Assembly: GCF_003054195.1 (NCBI RefSeq)
Contig: NZ_QBKP01000012.1
Location: 92,657-156,656 of the forward strand
Direction of reading: 5' to 3'
Source: Gemmobacter caeni
Lineage (GTDB): Bacteria; Pseudomonadota; Alphaproteobacteria; Rhodobacterales; Rhodobacteraceae
Length of the DNA: 64,000 nt
Shown here: piece by piece, positions 28,901 through 37,175 of the stretch
Layout of the letters: each line of letters begins with the position of its first letter
Position numbering within the stretch: position 1 is the first letter of the stretch
The notes under the pieces: model-generated
Database searches by the model: none
Seen by the model: only the letters and a program-made list of their open reading frames with translations
What the model was told of the DNA's origin: nothing
Made by a program: the position numbers and the translations under genes

Positions 28901-30712
28901 TCACTTCTCCGGGGAATGGGATGCGGGGGTCCGCAGGGTGTAAAGCGGCAGGGGGCCAAAGCTGCGGATGTCGGCTTCGCCCAGAGGGCGCACGGTCTCG
29001 GGGCAGCGGCGGGCCAGTTCGGGGCCGATGCAGCAGGCGGTGCCGAAGCGCTTGTTTGCCTCTTGCAGGCGGGCGGCAAGGTTCACCGCTGCGCCATGGG
29101 CAGTATAGTCGATGCGCCCGCCATGGCCCACATCGCCCAGCACCGCCGGGCCGGTTTCCAGCCCGATCCGGGTGCGGCCGAAACCGCCATGGGTGGTGCG
29201 AAACCGTTCTGTCGCCGCCATCAGATCGGCGGCGCAGGCCAGCGCCGCAGCTTCATGCCCCGGTTGGTCCAGTGGCGCGTTGAACAGCGCATGTACGGAA
29301 TCGCCCACCAGCTTGTCGATCATGCCGCCGTGTTTCAGCACGATGCCGCAGGCCACCGCAAAATAGGCATCCAGCAGGGCGACCATCTCGCGCGGGCCCA
29401 TTTCGGCGGTGGCGATGCTGAAGCCTTCGATGTCGGTGAACAGGGCGGTAACCTCGCGCAGCTCGCCCTCCAGCCGCATCAGGCCGGGGTCAGCGGCGAT
29501 GCGGGAAACCAGCGCGGGCGGAACAAGCTGCGCCATGCGGGCGCGCAGGGCACGCTCGGCCCGGCTGGCCAGCGCGGCGCGGGAGAGCAGCGCCAGTGCC
29601 AGCGCCCCGAAGGCGGCCAGCAGCGGCGAAACGGGATCGAGCAGCAGGCCGCTGCCGCGCCACAGCAGCATGACGGACCCGGCCCAGAGCAGGCCGCCCG
29701 CTGCCAGGATGAGGCTGGCGCCCACGGGCGGCAGGGTGGCCAGCAGCCAAAGCCCGGCCAGACCCAGCACCAGCACCGCCAGCGCCTCGGCGGCCTTGCC
29801 CCAGTCGGGGCGCCAGGGCAGGTGCCCGGCAAGAATCTGTTCGGTCATATCGGCCATGATCTGCACCGAGGGCGTGACCGGACTCGCCGCCGTGGGACGC
29901 AGGCCACCCGCCTCGGGCAGGCTGGAGCCGACAAGGATCAGCGCATCCTCCGGCAGCCGGAACTCGCCCGAAAGCACGCCTGCTGCGGGCAGCGTGCGGC
30001 CAATCCAGTGATCGGGAGCGGAGGGGACAAAGCGCATCATGCCGCCGGAGACGGGCAGCAGGGTCTTGTCCAGCCGCAGTGCGCTTGCGGTAAGCAGCGG
30101 GCCGGATTCGTCGTGTGCCAGCCGGGCCAGTGCGACCGGGAGTGACGGATAGGCCATTCCGGCGACAGAGACCGCCGCAGGCAGGCGCCGCACAGCAGCG
30201 TCGCCGTCGCCAGGAAGGGCCACGCTGGCCACGGTGGTCGCGGCTGCGGTGAAGGCAGGGCAGGGTGTCTCGGCCCCGGCTGCGGACCAGAGCGCGATGC
30301 CCTCGGCGACGGCCAGATTATCGGGTGGCAGGGCGCCACCGGGTGTGGCGGCCAGCAGAAATCCCAGCACGGAACGCGCCTGCGCGAAGCCATGCGCCAG
30401 CGCGGCATTCACCGGGCGGTCGCAGGCACCGGAAAAGACGATATCGAAGCCGGTCGCCTGCGGTTTCGCCGCCACGATCCGCGCCACCAGCCGCGCGGTG
30501 GCGGTGCGATCCCAGGGCTGCCCCAGATCATCGGTGGCGCCGATGTCGATGACCGTCACAGGCTGCGCCGGGGTGGCGGGCGGCAGGGTCAGCATCAGGC
30601 GGTCAAAAATCCTTTCCTGCCACAGGGCAAGCCAGGGGGGCGAAAGCACCAGCAAGGCCGCGACGGCGAGGCAGGCCGCAAGAACCGCCGCAGACCAGAG
30701 GTTGCGCGACAA
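28901..30712 (-). CDS. CHASE2-domain adenylate cyclase (class III)
   Basis: A 603-residue membrane cyclase. One N-terminal helix, an extracytoplasmic CHASE2 domain (about 40-310; VTVIDIGATDDLGQPWDR start), three helices near 315-390 and a C-terminal class III cyclase domain. Metal aspartates occur in ALFTDIEGFS and GDSVHALF; the Lys of DKLVGDS and Asp of RIDYTAHGAAVNLAARL mark ATP rather than GTP as substrate. The start is TTG 30712, three bases after the stop of the Crp-like gene. It probably makes cAMP in response to an external signal for that regulator. Confidence 0.85.
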   Translation of the reverse strand: MSRNLWSAAVLAACLAVAALLVLSPPWLALWQERIFDRLMLTLPPATPAQPVTVIDIGATDDLGQPWDRTATARLVARIVAAKPQATGFDIVFSGACDRPVNAALAHGFAQARSVLGFLLAATPGGALPPDNLAVAEGIALWSAAGAETPCPAFTAAATTVASVALPGDGDAAVRRLPAAVSVAGMAYPSLPVALARLAHDESGPLLTASALRLDKTLLPVSGGMMRFVPSAPDHWIGRTLPAAGVLSGEFRLPEDALILVGSSLPEAGGLRPTAASPVTPSVQIMADMTEQILAGHLPWRPDWGKAAEALAVLVLGLAGLWLLATLPPVGASLILAAGGLLWAGSVMLLWRGSGLLLDPVSPLLAAFGALALALLSRAALASRAERALRARMAQLVPPALVSRIAADPGLMRLEGELREVTALFTDIEGFSIATAEMGPREMVALLDAYFAVACGIVLKHGGMIDKLVGDSVHALFNAPLDQPGHEAAALACAADLMAATERFRTTHGGFGRTRIGLETGPAVLGDVGHGGRIDYTAHGAAVNLAARLQEANKRFGTACCIGPELARRCPETVRPLGEADIRSFGPLPLYTLRTPASHSPEK

Positions 30713-30715
30713 GGC

Positions 30716-31417
30716 TCAGCCCTCCGGCTCTGCCAGAAGGGCAAGGGCGGCGGTGCGACAGTGCCAGACGCCGCCGTCGCGGCTGAGCGCCCCTGCCGCC
30801 TGCAAGGCCATCAGCGCGCGGTTCACCTTGGGGCGGCTGGCGCCCAGAACGGCGGCAAGCTCGGTCTGGCTGATCTCCAGCCGCAGGGGGGCCTCGGGCG
30901 GCGGGGCCTCGCCATGGATCTGGTGCAAAGTGAACAGAAGGAACCGCGCCAGACGCGCTTCAAGCTGGTAAAGCGCAATGCCTTCCAGCTGATCCGTGGT
31001 CTCGCGCAGACGGCGGCAGAAGTAGCGCGCGGCTGCCATGCCAAGGGCGGGATGTGCCTCTGCCAGTTCGGCGAAACGCGCGCGCTCCAGCAGCCAGCCT
31101 TCCGTCGGAGCGACGGCGGTAGCATCGGCAGAGCGGGGCTCGCCGTCGATCAGGGCAAATTCACCCAGGGTATCGCCCGCCTCGGCATGGCGCAGGATCA
31201 GTTCGCGCCCCTGCGGGGTCAGCAGCGTCAGCTTCACCCGGCCATCCGCCAGTGCCAGCATCCACTCCCCCGGCTCGCCACGCTGAAACAGCACCTCGCC
31301 GGACTGCCAGCGGCGGCGGCGAGCAGTGGCGGCCAGCGCCGCCAGTGCCTCGGCTGGCAGGCCCGAGAACATTTCGAAAGACCGCCAGAATGCGGGTCGG
31401 GGCAAAGGGGGTTCCAT
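30716..31417 (-). CDS. Crp/Fnr-family transcriptional regulator
   Basis: A 233-residue regulator: cyclic-nucleotide-binding beta-roll in residues 10-125 (GEVLFQRGEPGEWMLALADGRVKL; GDTLGEFALIDGEPRSADATA, the phosphate-binding cassette with G-E-x-A-L and R-S), dimer helix, then a Crp-type HTH (ISQTELAAVLGASRPKVNRALMAL). No N-terminal cysteines, so not an oxygen-sensing FNR. The RS at the cassette end fits cAMP binding. It is followed at once by a CHASE2 adenylate cyclase gene and faces a large RTX gene across 140 bases containing two dyads. Confidence 0.87.
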   Translation of the reverse strand: MEPPLPRPAFWRSFEMFSGLPAEALAALAATARRRRWQSGEVLFQRGEPGEWMLALADGRVKLTLLTPQGRELILRHAEAGDTLGEFALIDGEPRSADATAVAPTEGWLLERARFAELAEAHPALGMAAARYFCRRLRETTDQLEGIALYQLEARLARFLLFTLHQIHGEAPPPEAPLRLEISQTELAAVLGASRPKVNRALMALQAAGALSRDGGVWHCRTAALALLAEPEG

Positions 31418-31463
31418 CGCGGTCTCCGGGCATCGGTTGTCCCATGCTGCGCCGATCCGCCGG

Positions 31464-31493
31464 GCTTGGGCAAGCCTGTTCCGCCGGGAACAG
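31464..31493. promoter_or_regulatory. Two adjacent dyads between the Crp-like gene and the RTX gene
   Basis: GCTTG-GG-CAAGC (31464-31475) is followed without gap by CTGTTCC-GCCG-GGAACAG (31476-31493); both are perfect inverted repeats. They lie 47 bases from the regulator start and 65 from the RTX start, a position suited to control of both. The second could be the operator of the Crp-like protein. No binding data exist. Confidence 0.5.
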
Positions 31494-31557
31494 CGCAGGC
31501 GACCGCCCTGCGCCAATGTGATCGCAGCAAGTAACCCGGCACGATGGAGAAACGATC

Positions 31558-33333
31558 ATGGCTGACATCATTGGCAACGACCTTTCGAACTTCCTGGACG
31601 ACCGCTTCACGCTTGGCATTCCCGGCTTCCGCAATGACAAGATTTCGGCGCTGGGCGGCAATGACCGCATCCTGATCACCGATGGCGATGACACCGTTTT
31701 CGCGGGCAGCGGCAACGATGTCATCGAGGATGGCAGCGGCGTGATCGGCGGTTCGGGCAACGACTCGATCCTTGGTGAGGCGGGCAATGATACGATCCGC
31801 GCGGGCGAGGGACGCGACACCATCGACGGCGGCACCGATATCGACCTGGTGGATTACACCGCCTCTACCGCTGCTGTGAACGTGAACCTGACCCGCACCG
31901 GGGCGCAATCCGGCGGCTTTGCCGAAGGGGATGTGCTGCGCAATATCGAGAACCTCACCGGCTCGCGGCACAATGACATCCTCGCGGGGAATAACGGGGT
32001 GAACGTGATCCTGAGCGGCGATGGACGCGACAGGGTTTCGGGGGCCGGGGGCAATGACACGCTGGACGGCGGCACCGGCAATGACACGATCTTTGGTGGC
32101 GCTGACCGTGACCGGCTGATCGGTGACAGCGGGGACGACAGCCTGATGGGGGACAGCGGCACCGACGTCCTGTTCGGGGGAACCGGCCGGGATACGATGT
32201 ATGGCGGCACAGAGAATGACGTTCTCTATGGCGGTTCGGAAAATGATCTGCTGGATGGTGGCGATGGCGATGACCAGATCATCGGCGACAGCGGCCGTGA
32301 CGTGATCTTCGGCGGTTTCGGCAATGACACCATCTCGGGCGGCACCGACAATGACACCATTCAGGGGGGCGGCGGCAATGATCGTATCGACGCGGGCACC
32401 GGCGATGATCTGGTGCGGGCCGACAACCGGAGCGACGCCGATTTCATCAATGGTGGCGTGGGCACCGATACCATCGACTTCAACGGCCTGACCCAGTTCT
32501 TCACCCTTGCGCGGGCGATCAACTCGATCAACGTGAACGGGCGCTTCGCCAATACCCAGTACACCGGATTTGAAAATGTCGTCGGCACCGGCAATGCAGA
32601 TGCGATCACCGGCGACAGCCAGAACAATGTTCTGGACGGCGGCAACGGGAATGACCGGCTGACCGGCGCAGGCGGGGCCGATACCCTGCGTGGTGGCGAG
32701 GGAAATGACGTTCAGGATGGCGGCGAGGGCGCTGACCTGCTGCTGGGCGGCAATGGCAACGATCAGCTGCGGGGTGGCACTGAAAACGACCGTCTGTTCG
32801 GCGAGGCCGGTGCGGATCGGCTGGATGGCGGTGCGGGCAACGATACGCTGGTCGGTGGCAGCGAGAATGACACGCTGTCCGGTGGGGACGGCATCGACCG
32901 CCTGCAAGGCGATGCCGGGGATGACGTGCTGTCCGGTGGCGCCGAGAATGATGTGATCTCGGGTGGGGAGGGCCGCGACATCCTGACCGGCGGTCTGGGG
33001 GCCGATGTTCTGACCGGTGGCGCGGGGGCGGATCGGTTTGTCTTCGACTTCACAGCAGAATCGCCGAACACGCCCGGCGGGTTCGACCGTATCACCGACT
33101 TCAGCGATGCCGAGGATCTGATCTATCTGGGCCGGATCGACACCAATCCGGCACTGGCGGGCGATCAGGGCTTTGCCTTCGTGCAGTTCGGCAGCGGCGC
33201 GGGCACGGTGCGCAGTTTCGTGCAGGACGGCAATACCTTCGTGGAGGCGCATGTGGATGGTGACGGCGTGGCCGATCTGGTGATCCGCCTTGACGGCGTC
33301 CACGAACTGACAGCAGCCAATTTCTTCCTCTGA
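31558..33333 (+). CDS. Large RTX (hemolysin-type Ca-binding repeat) secreted protein
   Basis: A 591-residue, strongly acidic protein made almost entirely of GGxGxDxux nonapeptide repeats (residues about 30-500), broken by non-repeat insertions near 95-130 and 290-350. The end resembles the serralysin C-terminal domain (GGAGADRFVFDF; ITDFSDAEDLIYLGRI) and finishes in hydrophobic FFL, as type I secretion signals do. No catalytic domain is present, so it may be a surface adhesin or matrix protein. Several repeats replace the fourth-position Gly by Glu or Asp. No type I exporter is in the window. Good ribosome binding site GGAGAAACG. Confidence 0.88.
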   Translation: MADIIGNDLSNFLDDRFTLGIPGFRNDKISALGGNDRILITDGDDTVFAGSGNDVIEDGSGVIGGSGNDSILGEAGNDTIRAGEGRDTIDGGTDIDLVDYTASTAAVNVNLTRTGAQSGGFAEGDVLRNIENLTGSRHNDILAGNNGVNVILSGDGRDRVSGAGGNDTLDGGTGNDTIFGGADRDRLIGDSGDDSLMGDSGTDVLFGGTGRDTMYGGTENDVLYGGSENDLLDGGDGDDQIIGDSGRDVIFGGFGNDTISGGTDNDTIQGGGGNDRIDAGTGDDLVRADNRSDADFINGGVGTDTIDFNGLTQFFTLARAINSINVNGRFANTQYTGFENVVGTGNADAITGDSQNNVLDGGNGNDRLTGAGGADTLRGGEGNDVQDGGEGADLLLGGNGNDQLRGGTENDRLFGEAGADRLDGGAGNDTLVGGSENDTLSGGDGIDRLQGDAGDDVLSGGAENDVISGGEGRDILTGGLGADVLTGGAGADRFVFDFTAESPNTPGGFDRITDFSDAEDLIYLGRIDTNPALAGDQGFAFVQFGSGAGTVRSFVQDGNTFVEAHVDGDGVADLVIRLDGVHELTAANFFL

Positions 33334-33356
33334 TCCCCTCGGAGGATGGGCTGCCG

Positions 33357-33380
33357 CCCCCGGCCTGCGGGCCGGGGGTT
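33357..33380. terminator. Hairpin terminator of the RTX gene
   Basis: CCCCCGGCC (33357-33365) pairs with GGCCGGGGG (33370-33378) around a TGCG loop, followed by TT and a later GTTT. It starts 23 bases after the RTX stop and lies between convergent genes, ending just before the araC-type gene stop at 33388. Confidence 0.65.
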
Positions 33381-33387
33381 CGGCGTT

Positions 33388-34437
33388 TCAATCCTGATAT
33401 CCCGGCCCCAGCGCCGCCCGCAGCGTATCGCGCGGGGTCAGGCCGAACCGCAGGCGATAGCTTTCGGCAAAGCGGCCGAAATGCGCGAACCCCCAGCGCA
33501 GCGCCACATCGGTGACACGGGTTCCGGGCGCAGCGGCAATCAGATCGGCATGCGCGCGCGTCAGCCGCCGGTCGCGCCAGAAGGCCAGCGGCGTGGTGCC
33601 GCGATACTGGCGGAAGGCGAGTTGCAGGTTGCGCGCGCTGGTCCCCGCGGCCTCGGCCACATCCTCGAGCGTGATCGGCTGATCCAGATGCGCCTCGATG
33701 AAGCTCTCGGCCAGCCTCAGGTGGCGGGGGCGCGGCGCGGAACGGCTGCGGCCCAGATGCGCGGCATAATCGTGGCGATGCGCATCCAGCAGGCCGGAAA
33801 GCAGCGTTTCCTCCAGTTGTCGCCCCATCAGCCCGGTCAGGGGCGCCGCGCCGTCATCCGCCTCTGCCACCAGCCACAGCACCAGCCGCCGCAGCGCCGC
33901 CCCCGCCCCGCTGCGCAGATCAAGCGCACCCTGAAAGGTGACTGGCGCCGATGCGGGGGCGCCAAGCTGGCGCGACAGATGCGACTGCATCGCCGCCCGG
34001 TCGATGCGCAACAGGACCTGCCGGGTGCCTTCCTCCCAGATCATCGTGGTTTCCCGATGGGGGTTCAGCACCGCCGCGCGGCCCGGGTCGCTGGTGTAGC
34101 GGTCGCCGCCGTTGACGATGGACGCCCCGCCACACAGCGGGATCTGCACCAGATAGAAATCGCGCAGCGCGCCCGGCGCGATCATCGTCTTGGCGCCATA
34201 TTCGATGTAGTTCAGCGACAGCTTCTCGCCCGGCAGATGGTGCTGGCGGGCATGGAACCTGCCGCGCACGGTATCGAGCCGATGCGGGCAGAACACGCGC
34301 GCAACCTTGTCCCGCGCCTCGTCCAGATCGCGGCTTTCGAACAAGAGATGCGCGGCCAGCGGCCGCGGCGCATGGTCCAGCATCCAGGTGCCCTCCATGG
34401 TGAAGCGTAACACGCTTTGGGTGCCTGCGCGCAGCAT
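33388..34437 (-). CDS. AraC-family transcriptional regulator (IifR-like position)
   Basis: A 349-residue regulator. The N-terminal 200 residues are an AraC-binding-like ligand domain (LSLNYIEYGAKTMIAPGALRDFYLVQIPLCGGASIVNGG). The last 100 hold two HTH motifs (ITLEDVAEAAGTSARNLQLAFRQYRG and VTDVALRWGFAHFGRFAESYRLRFG). It is divergent from an SDR, flavin monooxygenase and flavin reductase operon, and two identical GCGGATAG repeats 20 bases apart lie upstream of that operon. This suggests it activates the operon when it senses an aromatic inducer. The start may be ATG 34437 or ATG 34398. Confidence 0.87.
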   Translation of the reverse strand: MLRAGTQSVLRFTMEGTWMLDHAPRPLAAHLLFESRDLDEARDKVARVFCPHRLDTVRGRFHARQHHLPGEKLSLNYIEYGAKTMIAPGALRDFYLVQIPLCGGASIVNGGDRYTSDPGRAAVLNPHRETTMIWEEGTRQVLLRIDRAAMQSHLSRQLGAPASAPVTFQGALDLRSGAGAALRRLVLWLVAEADDGAAPLTGLMGRQLEETLLSGLLDAHRHDYAAHLGRSRSAPRPRHLRLAESFIEAHLDQPITLEDVAEAAGTSARNLQLAFRQYRGTTPLAFWRDRRLTRAHADLIAAAPGTRVTDVALRWGFAHFGRFAESYRLRFGLTPRDTLRAALGPGYQD

Positions 34438-34458
34438 TCCCGTCGATTTTTTCGTTTT

Positions 34459-34486
34459 GCGGATAGTCCGCGCTTTTGGCGGATAG
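34459..34486 (+). promoter_or_regulatory. Direct repeats, candidate AraC-regulator binding site
   Basis: GCGGATAG occurs at 34459-34466 and 34479-34486, each preceded by a T-rich run (TTTT or TTTTG). The 20-base period places both copies on one DNA face, as is usual for activator sites of AraC/XylS proteins. They end 58 bases before the SDR start and 22 bases after the regulator start. Confidence 0.6.
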
Positions 34487-34544
34487 CGGGCGCGGGCGCG
34501 CTGCCGGAGGCTGCTTCAAATTCAAAACAAACAGGGAGACGACC

Positions 34545-35312
34545 ATGCGCGGATTGCAGGGAAAGACGGCCATCGTTCCAGGGGGGGCCACGAAAATCGG
34601 GCAGGCCGTGGTCGAACGTCTGCGCGCCGAGGGCTGCCGGGTGATGGTGGCCGATCTGGCGGACGGCGGAACCGAGGCTGCGGACCTGGGCTATTGCCGC
34701 TGCGATCTGCGCAGCGATGCCGATATTGCAGCGCTGGTTGCGGCAACGAAGGAACGGTTTGGCCGCATCGACTTTCTGGTGAATGTTGCCTGCTCCTATC
34801 TGGATAACGGCGCCGCCAGCCCGCGTGCCGAATGGCTGGAGGCGCTGGATGTGAACATCGTGGGGTCCGTCATGCTGATGCAGGCGGTGCGCGAGGAACT
34901 GACGCGCAACAGGGGGGCCATCGTCAATTTCGGGTCAATCTCGTCGCGGGTGGCGCAGACCGGGCGCTGGCTTTACCCGGTGTCGAAGGCTGCCATCCTG
35001 CAACTGACGCGCAATCAGGCGATGGATCTGGCGCCCGAGGGCATTCGGGTCAACGCCGTTTCGCCCGGCTGGACCTGGTCGAACATCATGGATCAGCTGA
35101 CCGGCGGCGACCGCGCCAAGACCGACCGCGTGGCCGCGCCCTTCCACCTGCTTGGCCGCACCGGCGACCCCGAGGAAGTGGCAAGCGCCGTGGCTTTCCT
35201 TCTGTCGGACGAGGCGAGCTTCATCACCGGCACCGATATCTGCGTGGACGGCGGCTATACCGCCATGGGGCCGGAACAGGCGGTGCCCGCCATCCCTAAA
35301 CTCATGGAATAG
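34545..35312 (+). CDS. Short-chain dehydrogenase/reductase
   Basis: A 255-residue classical SDR with Rossmann motif PGGATKIGQAVVERL (a TGxxxGxG variant, first Gly-block changed to GGATKIG) and VNVACSY in place of NNAG. The catalytic Ser lies in FGSISSR and YxxxK in LYPVSKAA, followed by DGGYTAMG at the C-terminus. AGGGAG precedes ATG 34545. In the Acinetobacter iif locus an SDR next to a StyA-like oxygenase oxidises indole-2,3-dihydrodiol to 3-hydroxyindolin-2-one. The same gene order here makes this a good but unproven guess. Confidence 0.85.
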   Translation: MRGLQGKTAIVPGGATKIGQAVVERLRAEGCRVMVADLADGGTEAADLGYCRCDLRSDADIAALVAATKERFGRIDFLVNVACSYLDNGAASPRAEWLEALDVNIVGSVMLMQAVREELTRNRGAIVNFGSISSRVAQTGRWLYPVSKAAILQLTRNQAMDLAPEGIRVNAVSPGWTWSNIMDQLTGGDRAKTDRVAAPFHLLGRTGDPEEVASAVAFLLSDEASFITGTDICVDGGYTAMGPEQAVPAIPKLME

Positions 35313-35325
35313 GCGCCGGGCCGGG

Positions 35326-35363
35326 CCGCCGGCTGCCTCCGGCGGGGATATTTGAACCAAGAT
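35326..35363 (+). repeat. Hairpin plus GGGATATTTGAACCAAGAT element, copy 1
   Basis: A 7-base stem CCGCCGG/CCGGCGG (35326-35332 and 35339-35345) runs into GGGATATTTGAACCAAGAT (35345-35363). The 19-base tail recurs exactly at 47622-47640, again after a hairpin and just before a ribosome binding site. Located between the SDR and the flavin monooxygenase genes. Confidence 0.75.
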
Positions 35364-35381
35364 AAAGACAGGGAGACAAAA

Positions 35382-36611
35382 ATGCGGAAAATCACCATCA
35401 TCGGCGGTGGGCAATCGGGGCTGCAACTGGGTATCGGGCTGCTGAAGGCCGGGCATCAGGTGCGGATCGTCCAGAACCGGACGGCGGAGGACATCGCCTC
35501 GGGCCGGGTGCTGTCGTCGCAATGCATGTTCCATACCGCCGTGCAGAACGAGCGCGATCTGGGCATCGACTTCTGGTCCGACACCTGCCCGCCGGTCGAG
35601 GGCATCAGCTTTGCCGTGCCGGCGCCGGATGGGCAGGGCAAGGCGGTGGATTGGGTCGGGCGGCTGGATCGCAATGCCTATTCGGTGGACCAGCGCGTGA
35701 AGATTCCGCGCTGGATGGCCGAGTTCACCCGGCTGGGCGGCCAGATGGTCATTGCCGACGCCGGGATTGCCGAACTGGAGCATTATACCCGCACCGACGA
35801 TCTGGTGATCGTGGCTTCGGGCAAGGGCGAGATCGGCAAGCTGTTCACCCGCGACGAGGTGAAATCGGCCTATGACAAGCCGATGCGGGCGCTGGCGCTG
35901 ACCTATGTGACCGGCATGACCCCGCGCGCTGACCATTCGGCGGTCTGTTTCAACCTGATCCCTGGTGTGGGCGAGTATTTCGTCTTCCCGGCGCTGACCA
36001 CCACCGGCCCCTGCGAGATCATGGTGTTCGAGGGTATCCCCGGCGGCCCGATGGATTGCTGGGGCGATGTGAAGACGCCCGAGGCGCATCTGGCGATGTC
36101 GAAACAGATCCTTGAAACCTTCCTGCCGTGGGAGGCGGAACGCTGCCGCGGCATCGCGCTGACCGATGACAACGGCATTCTTGCCGGACGGTTCGCGCCG
36201 ACGGTGCGGCATCCGGTGGCGACGCTGCCTTCGGGGCGCAAGGTGCTGGGTCTGGGCGATGCGGTTTGTCTGAACGATCCGATCACCGGGCAGGGGTCCA
36301 ACAATGCCTCAAAGGCGGCGGCGGTCTATCTGAAGCGCATCCTCGCCCATGGCGACGGCGCCTTTGACGAGACCTGGATGCAGGGCACCTTCGACGCCTA
36401 TTGGGACTATGCGCAATGGGTGGTGAGCTGGACCAACATGATGCTGCTGCCGCCCCCGCCCTTCATTCTGGAGATCATGGGCACCGCCTGCGCCGAGCCG
36501 CGTCTGGCGCAGCGCATTGCCAACGGCTTTGATGATCCGCGCGATTTCTTCCCGTGGTTTGCCGATCCGCAGGCGGCGGGCAGCTATCTGGCGGAACTGA
36601 GGGCGGCGTGA
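35382..36611 (+). CDS. StyA-like flavin-dependent monooxygenase (styrene/indole monooxygenase family)
   Basis: A 409-residue group E flavoprotein monooxygenase. N-terminal FAD motif IIGGGQSGLQLGIGL (residues 6-20), SSQCMFHTAVQNERDLGIDFW typical of StyA, and the second FAD block LGLGDAVCLNDPITGQGSNNASKAA near 290-315. It needs reduced FAD from a separate reductase, encoded by the next gene (1-base overlap). Members epoxidise styrene or hydroxylate indole, giving indigo when product is not removed. With the SDR and AraC neighbours, indole or a derivative is the favoured substrate (inference). Confidence 0.85.
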   Translation: MRKITIIGGGQSGLQLGIGLLKAGHQVRIVQNRTAEDIASGRVLSSQCMFHTAVQNERDLGIDFWSDTCPPVEGISFAVPAPDGQGKAVDWVGRLDRNAYSVDQRVKIPRWMAEFTRLGGQMVIADAGIAELEHYTRTDDLVIVASGKGEIGKLFTRDEVKSAYDKPMRALALTYVTGMTPRADHSAVCFNLIPGVGEYFVFPALTTTGPCEIMVFEGIPGGPMDCWGDVKTPEAHLAMSKQILETFLPWEAERCRGIALTDDNGILAGRFAPTVRHPVATLPSGRKVLGLGDAVCLNDPITGQGSNNASKAAAVYLKRILAHGDGAFDETWMQGTFDAYWDYAQWVVSWTNMMLLPPPPFILEIMGTACAEPRLAQRIANGFDDPRDFFPWFADPQAAGSYLAELRAA

Positions 36612-37105
36612 TGGGTGTGGTTGATACGGACAGCTTTCGCAGCGCCATGGGGCGCTTTCCGGGGGCGGTGACGATTGTCACCGCGCTGGCCGGGGCGGAG
36701 CGGCGCGGCATCACCGCAACGGCCGTCTGTTCGGTGACGGCCGAACCGCCCAGCGTGCTGGTCTGTCTGAACCGGGCCACCGGCACCTGCGCGGCGGTGG
36801 GCGAGGACGGGCGGTTCAACGTGAACCTTCTGTCAGACGCCGCCGACGCACTGGCGCTGCGTTTTGCGGGGGTGGGTGGCGTGACGGGCGAGGACAAGTT
36901 CACCGAAGGCGACTGGCAGGCCGACAGCCGTGGCCTTCCGGTGCTGGCGGATGCGACCGTCTCGCTGTCCTGCGATGTGGCCGAGGTGGTGGAGGCGGCA
37001 AGCCATATCATCTTCATCGGGCATATCGTCGAGATGCGCAGCGCTGACGGGCCACCCTTGCTGTATGAACAGCGGCGCTTTCACCGGCTTTCGCCGCTGA
37101 AATGA
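36611..37105 (+). CDS. Flavin reductase, monooxygenase partner
   Basis: A 164-residue flavin reductase-like (HpaC/StyB type) protein. FPGAVTIVTALAGAERRGITATAVCSVTAEPPSVLVCLNR near the N-terminus is the flavin-binding block; AGVGGVTGEDKFTEG and GHIVEMR follow. It uses NAD(P)H to reduce FAD for the StyA-like oxygenase, whose stop overlaps this start (TGATG at 36609-36613). Last gene of the SDR-oxygenase-reductase operon, ended by a strong terminator. Confidence 0.9.
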   Translation: MGVVDTDSFRSAMGRFPGAVTIVTALAGAERRGITATAVCSVTAEPPSVLVCLNRATGTCAAVGEDGRFNVNLLSDAADALALRFAGVGGVTGEDKFTEGDWQADSRGLPVLADATVSLSCDVAEVVEAASHIIFIGHIVEMRSADGPPLLYEQRRFHRLSPLK

Positions 37106-37106
37106 C

Positions 37107-37132
37107 AAAGGCGCCCCACGGGGCGCCTTTTC
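37107..37132 (+). terminator. Rho-independent terminator after the flavin reductase gene
   Basis: AAAGGCGCCC (37107-37116) pairs with GGGCGCCTTT (37121-37130) around CACG, ending in TTTTCT. The A-run on the other side makes it usable for the convergent iorB end as well. Confidence 0.9.
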
Positions 37133-37175
37133 TGTTTCCGGTCCAGACTTCAGGCGAAGCTGCGGCCCTTCGCTG

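Noticed and set aside
31234..33303. A 689-residue minus-strand open frame under the RTX gene
   Set aside because: It is the repetitive antisense of the RTX nonapeptide codons and has no start signal or known domain.
31558..33333. Short tandem DNA repeats that might suggest CRISPR
   Set aside because: The units are degenerate 27-base RTX codon repeats in one reading frame with no spacers; not a CRISPR array.
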